The position numbers were made by a program, and so were the translations under genes. The notes under the pieces were generated by a model, which ran no database searches, was not told where the DNA came from, and saw nothing but the letters and a program-made list of their open reading frames with translations. From NCBI GenBank assembly GCA_021613375.1, contig CM038714.1, positions 43,039,123-43,103,122 on the forward strand: a stretch of DNA of 64,000 nucleotides. Reading direction: 5' to 3'. The stretch's first letter is position 1. Each line of letters begins with the position of its first letter. This DNA is from Megaleporinus macrocephalus (Eukaryota > Chordata > Actinopteri > Characiformes > Anostomidae). Shown piece after piece: positions 58,665-64,000 of this stretch.

Positions 58665-61609
58665 TCCTGCTAACAGTAAACTGTGATAACTCTGGAGGTC
58701 AAGCTCTTGGTTCTTTCACAGTCTCTCTCCTTTCATATGGATGTAAATCACTGCATTAGAAACACTGCGCTAGTCTCAACAACAAAAAAAAAAACAAAAC
58801 AGAGCCTTCTACTTCCTGCTTAGCATGCGTCTTCATACCTTCAGGGCCAAGTTCATATTGCATTGTGTGAAATTTATTGATCAGGCGCGCTTCAGTCGGA
58901 AATTTGATTTTTTTTTGGAAGGGGAACATTTGCCATGCACGAAATTAATACATTGGATCCAACGCAACACACACACACACGCACACACACAAAAAAAAAT
59001 CAATCTCCATACCGTTCCGACTATGAGGCGAGAGGAAGAGCCAAAGAGGTGTCCCTTTTGACCAAATGCATTTAAAATGCGATTCCTTACGTCTTAGTGA
59101 CAATGCAAGAAGGACATGGCCACCTCAAGCAAAGCTAGTTGCGAATCGTTTTGAAAGGACGTACCGGAGAGGCAAGGCCAGTGTCCCAAATGGTGCGTAT
59201 GGAAGCACAACAGAGCTATAAACATGTCTAGACATTTTATTAAATGACTCATCATATCAGTCCAGAAGTACACTGGGAAATGAATAAAAGATGGACTCAT
59301 TTTTTCTCTCTCTCTCTCTCATTGGGGAAGTCATACGTCCTTGACTGTACATGCCATGAGAACGGTAGAATATCGTACCATTCAATAAGTTTCATGGCCA
59401 GACGAGCGTTTTCATGTGGAAATTGAATGGAATTTAAAGGATTAAAGATTGCTGCTCTAATAGCTCCAGATGTAGAGGAGCCAATCAGGTGATTTCAGGG
59501 TGAGTCAGGATGATAATCCTTCATTGATAATGGCAGGTTTTTGAAGTAATGCACCTCCTCAGGCAAATAGATTTCAGCGTGACATCATTAGGCCATCATC
59601 TCAATGTCCTTGGGTCGACGCCATACCTGTGCAAGATGCCGTACCAACCTGATGCTGGAGGTCCGTAGGGCAATAAAAGATTTGAGGAAATCCATAAATT
59701 AGGGCAAATTAAAACCAGAGGTTAAACTGATGCCTGTCATTTATTTTAATACACACAGTCCCAAGATGAAGCACAGTGTCAAGCTCCACCACAAACACCC
59801 ACCTCCTTTTTTTAAAAAAAGGGGGCTGGTAACCAGTGCCAGTGTCTGGATCGTACATGCTAAAAGAAATAAAAGATTATGTGTCCTGGTTCTTCTATCT
59901 CTGCAACTTCTTCCAGCACTCTCGCTGCTAAAGCAAGCACAGCAGACGGAAGGTGAAAGTTTGGTTTGTTTGCTGTGCTAAATCTGGCGAAAAGTGATGA
60001 AACATTAAAACTCTAAATAAAGGAAAAGCAAAAACAGCTAAATTTGAATAATCATGATGCGCTTAGTCCCAGTGCAGCGATGACCACATTGTGCTTCTTT
60101 AGTTTAGTGGAACTGGAACATTGCTCGCAAACGTATTAGTCAATACTCACTTAAACTACAGCCAAAACTTCTCCTGACCCACTTAAACCACATCCAAAAA
60201 AAGGGAAATCCCAACAAAGACACAGTCTAAGGTCATGCAGGTGGTAAAGCTAACTCGGTGAACGCCTAACTACGAACTGGAGAATACCTTTAACACAGAG
60301 GAGCCTCCACTGTATATGTCTGAACCTAAATATACTTAAAGAAATGTATCAGCTGGATGCGGAAACCACCCCCAGTGATTCCCAAAACCCACCAGCATGA
60401 CAATAAGCGAACATCTTCTGTAAAATTGACTCAGTAGCTAGTTCATAGTTCATCTGCATCAGCAGGAAACCAGTGTTAATATATCAGACCACCTGCAGAA
60501 TTGCAAAATGAAATGGATCATCTTTGTAGATTTATAGTTATTCAACATGCAGCTTCTAACTGTTGTCCACTACGCAAGCCTTGGATATTACTATGACAAT
60601 GCAATGCAATGCAATGCAGCCTCCCAGATGACCAGTGCCCTATAACACAGTTCCAACTCTAGAGATGTTCAAACAGGGGCTATCCTCCAATCATATCCAG
60701 TTCACATAATTTCAAGTAAATGTATTGTAGTGATCCATGGATGTGCAGGAGGACAGGCCTGGTAAATAGCCTTTGATGTGCCATGTGGGACTGTTCTTGA
60801 AGTCAACCCCCTCCAAGACCTATTTTTTTATTTTCTTTAGCAACTTTTTGTTTTTACATTTGATGTAATGACCACCCTTAGATACCCCTAAGATAGTGAT
60901 GTCAATGTTACTGCCAACCATCACTGAGAAATGTGTGGCTGTTACTGGCCTGTCTGCGGTGGCTGGTCTACTCTGCTGCTATGTTCCATAAAAGAGCATT
61001 TGCCTAAACTGGCATCTTCTTTTTTTACCAAGACTCCTTTTCTTTCACAATATAAAGAAAGTCTTTTTGAACCAGTTTTTGGTTTTGGTGACTATTTACT
61101 TCCAGTGTTGCTAAGCACCCTTAGCCTAGTTGCTCCAAATCTAAACTAAAGACACACATGTGCCTTAATAATGCAACAGCAGGACTGTATGCATGCAATA
61201 GTCATACCAACTGCAAAGAAATTACATTTCATTCAAAGTATTTCATAATTAATTATAACAGTGATGAATGTTACCATATCATGGATATCTTTCTTCTGTC
61301 AGATACTTCTTCACCACCTGGGAAGCTGCTTGAACGCATGTCACGGTTAGCATTTAGGAAATAAAGGAAAGAAATTCCCTTCTGCCACTCCAGTTCTTTT
61401 TAAAAGGTTACGATGAATAAAAGAATTAAACAATTTGATCTAAGTACAACATTGATGTTGTTTGTCCAGATAGCAGGAACACACCATGACGTAAACATTT
61501 ATATCACTCACTCCTACTAGCACACATACAGCGCTGGACCTAAACAACTGTCAGGAACCACACTGGCTTCAAGTTAACTGAACATGACAAGTGTCACCAA
61601 ATGCTTATG
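58663..61609. other. Unassigned single-copy-looking stretch
   Basis: No gene or complete repeat recognised. Small features: (CA)n at 58967-58990, (TC)n at 59307-59320, and four GCAAT units (59 kb side none; 60598-60617). Short frames on both strands lack domains. Confidence 0.45.
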
Positions 61610-62390
61610 ATTTCCCATAAATTACTCACTGTCAATTTAGGAAAGCCGAGCAGAGCCAATGATTATTAATTATGGTAAATAAATTAAATGACTGTTAAGC
61701 AAATGCATGACACATTAGCTCATTGGCTTATAGCAATTAGGGCTTAGAAAATTAATTAAGATGTGGCTTCTCAATTGAGAAAACACAAGAAGACAATCAT
61801 TGTCGTAGCACTTACGTTTCTGTTTAATGGCCAGATTAAGATAATTCAATTTCAAGTTTCGTTTAGCAGTATTTTAGGAAGTCGATCCACTGTAAAGGGC
61901 CCTCTGCATATAGCCTTTGGCAATTAATGTAATTCCGGAATTAAGAGCGAGCGCTATCCGAAAGTGTGCGCCGAGCACCCGCGTACCTTTCCTCAGACCG
62001 GCAAAGATCACGACGAATGCAAATTGACTTTTACCATAATTAACCGTAATGTTTGAACACACGGCTGTCTTTCAGCCATAAGCCTGTGGTGTTTTAAGCG
62101 TTTCCGCACTGAAGTCAGGTGTGTTAGGGTAATTAGCCAGAGCGTTAATTAAAAAGTGTTACTGTATCATTTACGTGCTGGGATCAAGACAGGCCTCCGG
62201 GCTCCAGTAGCTTGACCCAAATGCACTTCCATGGCCGTCGGAGAAATGTGTTTCATTTGACAGATGGACACGTAATCCGCGTCAAAAAGAAGCACGGCCT
62301 AGAGTGAACCGCTAACCTCAAGATTAATTCCCAGCAGGAGGGCTGATCTGATCCGTAAACCATGAAAAGTTGTGCACTGTTCATGACCTT
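61610..62390. promoter_or_regulatory. Candidate conserved enhancer, unproven
   Basis: Repeat-free sequence with many homeodomain-type cores: GATTATTAATTATGG near 61660, AAAATTAATTAAG near 61748, GGCAATTAATGTAATTCC at 61919, TAATTAACCG near 62038, GGGTAATTAGCC near 62128 and GTTAATTAAAAAG near 62144. There is also a perfect octamer ATGCAAAT (62017-62024), a POU-factor site. No domain-bearing open frame. Conservation is untested. Confidence 0.4.
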
Positions 62391-62416
62391 TCTTGCAGTG
62401 TCACCTCATTCTGGGA

Positions 62417-62418
<2 letters not shown>

Positions 62419-62490
<72 letters not shown>
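62419..62490. repeat. (TA)n microsatellite
   Basis: About 36 TA units left of a Tc1-like element whose outer left terminus is missing. Confidence 0.97.
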
Positions 62491-62494
<4 letters not shown>

Positions 62495-62979
62495 TAGGAT
62501 CACTTTAGAATTTCATTTCATGCAATTTTCATGCAATTCACAAACAATACTGTCCGTTTCACAATTAGAATCAAAATGTTTGTATTAAAGTCTATTTTTG
62601 TATAAAGGCTTATTTTGCATATAGTCCTATTATCAGTAATTCTCAGTCCTCTGTCTAAATCTCCTGGTACAGCCACCAATCCAAGTTAAGGATGTTATTG
62701 GACTAATTGGTTGTTAGGACACTCTTGCTCAATTGTGATGCACAGTTGAAACACATTCTACTAATAAGTGAGTATAAAAGGCAGAACAACATTCTAGGTT
62801 AGTTTAGTATCTGAAGCATCAGCAGTTGATGGCTTGCTGACCGACTCAAAATGTCTAGAAAAAAACAAATTTCTTTAGAGACCCGTCAGTCCATTGTTGT
62901 GTTAAGGAAGGAAGGTACTCCATTGAAAACAAGAATTTCCATTGAGATTTCACTGTGATCCCAAACTTTTGAGCAGTAG

Positions 62980-62982
<3 letters not shown>
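62491..62982 (+). mobile_element. Deleted Tc1/mariner-like element, family C copy 3
   Basis: The left terminus is truncated to AGTTTAGGATCACTTTAGAA; the right terminus AACTTTTGAGCAGTAGTATA is present. The interior matches copy 1 (28632) with the same internal deletion, including a TATAAAAGG box (near 62775) and the transposase stub. (TA)n on both sides. Confidence 0.85.
62851..62958 (+). pseudogene. Tc1-like transposase N-terminal stub
   Basis: Thirty-five codons starting MSRKKQISLETRQSIVVLRK, ending at TGA in the right terminal repeat. Same fragment as at 28973-29071; the catalytic domain is deleted. Confidence 0.75.

Positions 62983-63069
<87 letters not shown>
62983..63069. repeat. (TA)n microsatellite
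   Basis: About 43 TA units right of the Tc1-like element. Confidence 0.97.
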
Positions 63070-63072
<3 letters not shown>

Positions 63073-64000
63073 TGAGTGGCACGACTCCTAGATGCACTCC
63101 TAATGCACCATCGGGAGCGGGCCTTAAGCCAAACGAGCCTCTATTGACAAGAACTGCAGAACCGAGAACGAGCTGCCTCGCAATCAACCTAGCGATGTTC
63201 TTTCTTTATTCATTCGGATATTCATCGATATTTAATGATGAGTGTTGTTATTTTGGGAGCTAGGGCAATTTATCGTCGTTGCAAATCTCCACCAGGACGC
63301 CTTTGCTCCGAATTTCTGCTCTTCATACAGTTTTAATGACCGGTGTCAATCCTGATGGATTACTAAATGCATTATTGATCCTAAAATAACAAGGCCAGAG
63401 AGTCAGCACACGTCGTTAAAGGGATAGTTCGGCTTTATGGGCATGTCCATTAGGACTCCTAATCAGGATAAAATGTCCATCTCATCTTTTTTTCTTCTTC
63501 TTCTTCTTCTTCTTTCAGTAGCCGCCTGCAATAATGACTCATTAAGCATTGTGTTTAAATGAAATCTGTCTCCATCATTTGGCGAGGAGAAAAAAAAAAA
63601 AGAAGAGGCGACAGTCTTTATATTAGTCCCCTTCACCCACCAGAATAGAACATAAAATCCAATCTAAAACACGTTTGCGCCAGGAAAATTGACCCAGAAA
63701 GATAGATCAAATAAATGCATCATGAATCCCATCAGAGGAAAGCCATTAGGTTCTATTTGCTTGTCATAATATTCCATTTTACTGATGACTTGTTCGTAAT
63801 ACCGTCACCGCTCCAGTGTTTTCTCTCAAGCGTGCAGGTTGAGCAAGGTGTGAGAAAAGAAAGATATGAATAAGCAAGTCAAATGTACAGTCAAAAGCCA
63901 ACAGTCTGAGAGCCTACGTCTGTTTTATTTCCAGTCAAAACAGACACGGAAGCCTAAATGTTTTCAATAGAGTCCACCTTTTGCCTTCAGGGTCTCCATC
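63070..64000. other. Single-copy-looking stretch, possible regulatory sequence
   Basis: Repeat-free apart from a (TTC)n tract at 63487-63515 and an A13 run near 63589. Position 63070-63480 is of balanced composition and could be conserved non-coding. AAAGGGATAGTTCGGC at 63418 resembles the end of a common fish DNA element, but no partner end is seen. No gene. Confidence 0.35.

Overview
The window looks like non-coding DNA from a ray-finned (teleost) fish. I find no cellular protein-coding gene, no convincing exon, no tRNA, rRNA or snRNA gene and no CRISPR array. All open reading frames are short (the longest is 253 codons). Those I can recognise are pieces of transposases or of a LINE reverse transcriptase; the rest are chance frames or translations of simple repeats. 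The fish assignment rests on the repeat content: several Tc1/mariner-like lineages, hAT and PIF/Harbinger-type miniature elements, L2-group LINE 3' ends, tRNA-like SINE-type repeats of a form common in teleosts, and very long (TA)n tracts. An otophysan, perhaps characiform, fish is my guess from general familiarity with these repeats, not something proven here.

Layout. 0-5 kb: a tRNA-like repeat, a PIF/Harbinger-like MITE with TAA target duplication, another inverted-repeat element, an LTR-like fragment, a hAT-like MITE with a near-perfect 8-bp target duplication and a decayed Tc1-like element. 5-12 kb: a 41-base G run, a foldback element carrying a nested LINE 3' end, the first copy of a recurrent roughly 240-bp MITE, and the 3' end of an L2-like LINE. 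12-20 kb: mostly single-copy-looking sequence with GC-richer islands, a 187-bp tandem duplication and a dispersed duplicated segment. 20.4-21.7 kb: a 25-unit, 54-bp satellite-like array. 22-36 kb: single-copy stretches, a roughly 160-bp diverged tandem array, hAT-like elements and two deleted Tc1-like elements at (TA)n tracts. 36-51 kb: more hAT-like elements, SINE-type repeats, an internally deleted Tc1-like element with roughly 210-bp IR/DR ends, LINE and Tc1 remnants, and a local mosaic duplication. 51.5-54.5 kb: a roughly 100-copy 29-bp minisatellite. 55-64 kb: more hAT-like and Tc1-like elements embedded in (TA)n, and homeodomain-site-rich sequence near 62 kb.

Between repeats, several stretches (about 4.7-5.3, 11.9-13.3, 15.1-16.4, 24.8-25.3, 47.2-47.6, 49.4-49.8, 61.6-62.4 and 63.1-63.6 kb) are of balanced composition, lack recognisable repeats and some are dense in ATTA/TAATTA motifs. 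This look is typical of conserved non-coding enhancers in gene deserts around developmental regulators, but conservation cannot be judged from one sequence. No new gene system was found. The most distinctive items are the two long tandem arrays, the recurrent MITE family, the Tc1 deletion derivatives within (TA)n tracts, and the candidate regulatory islands.
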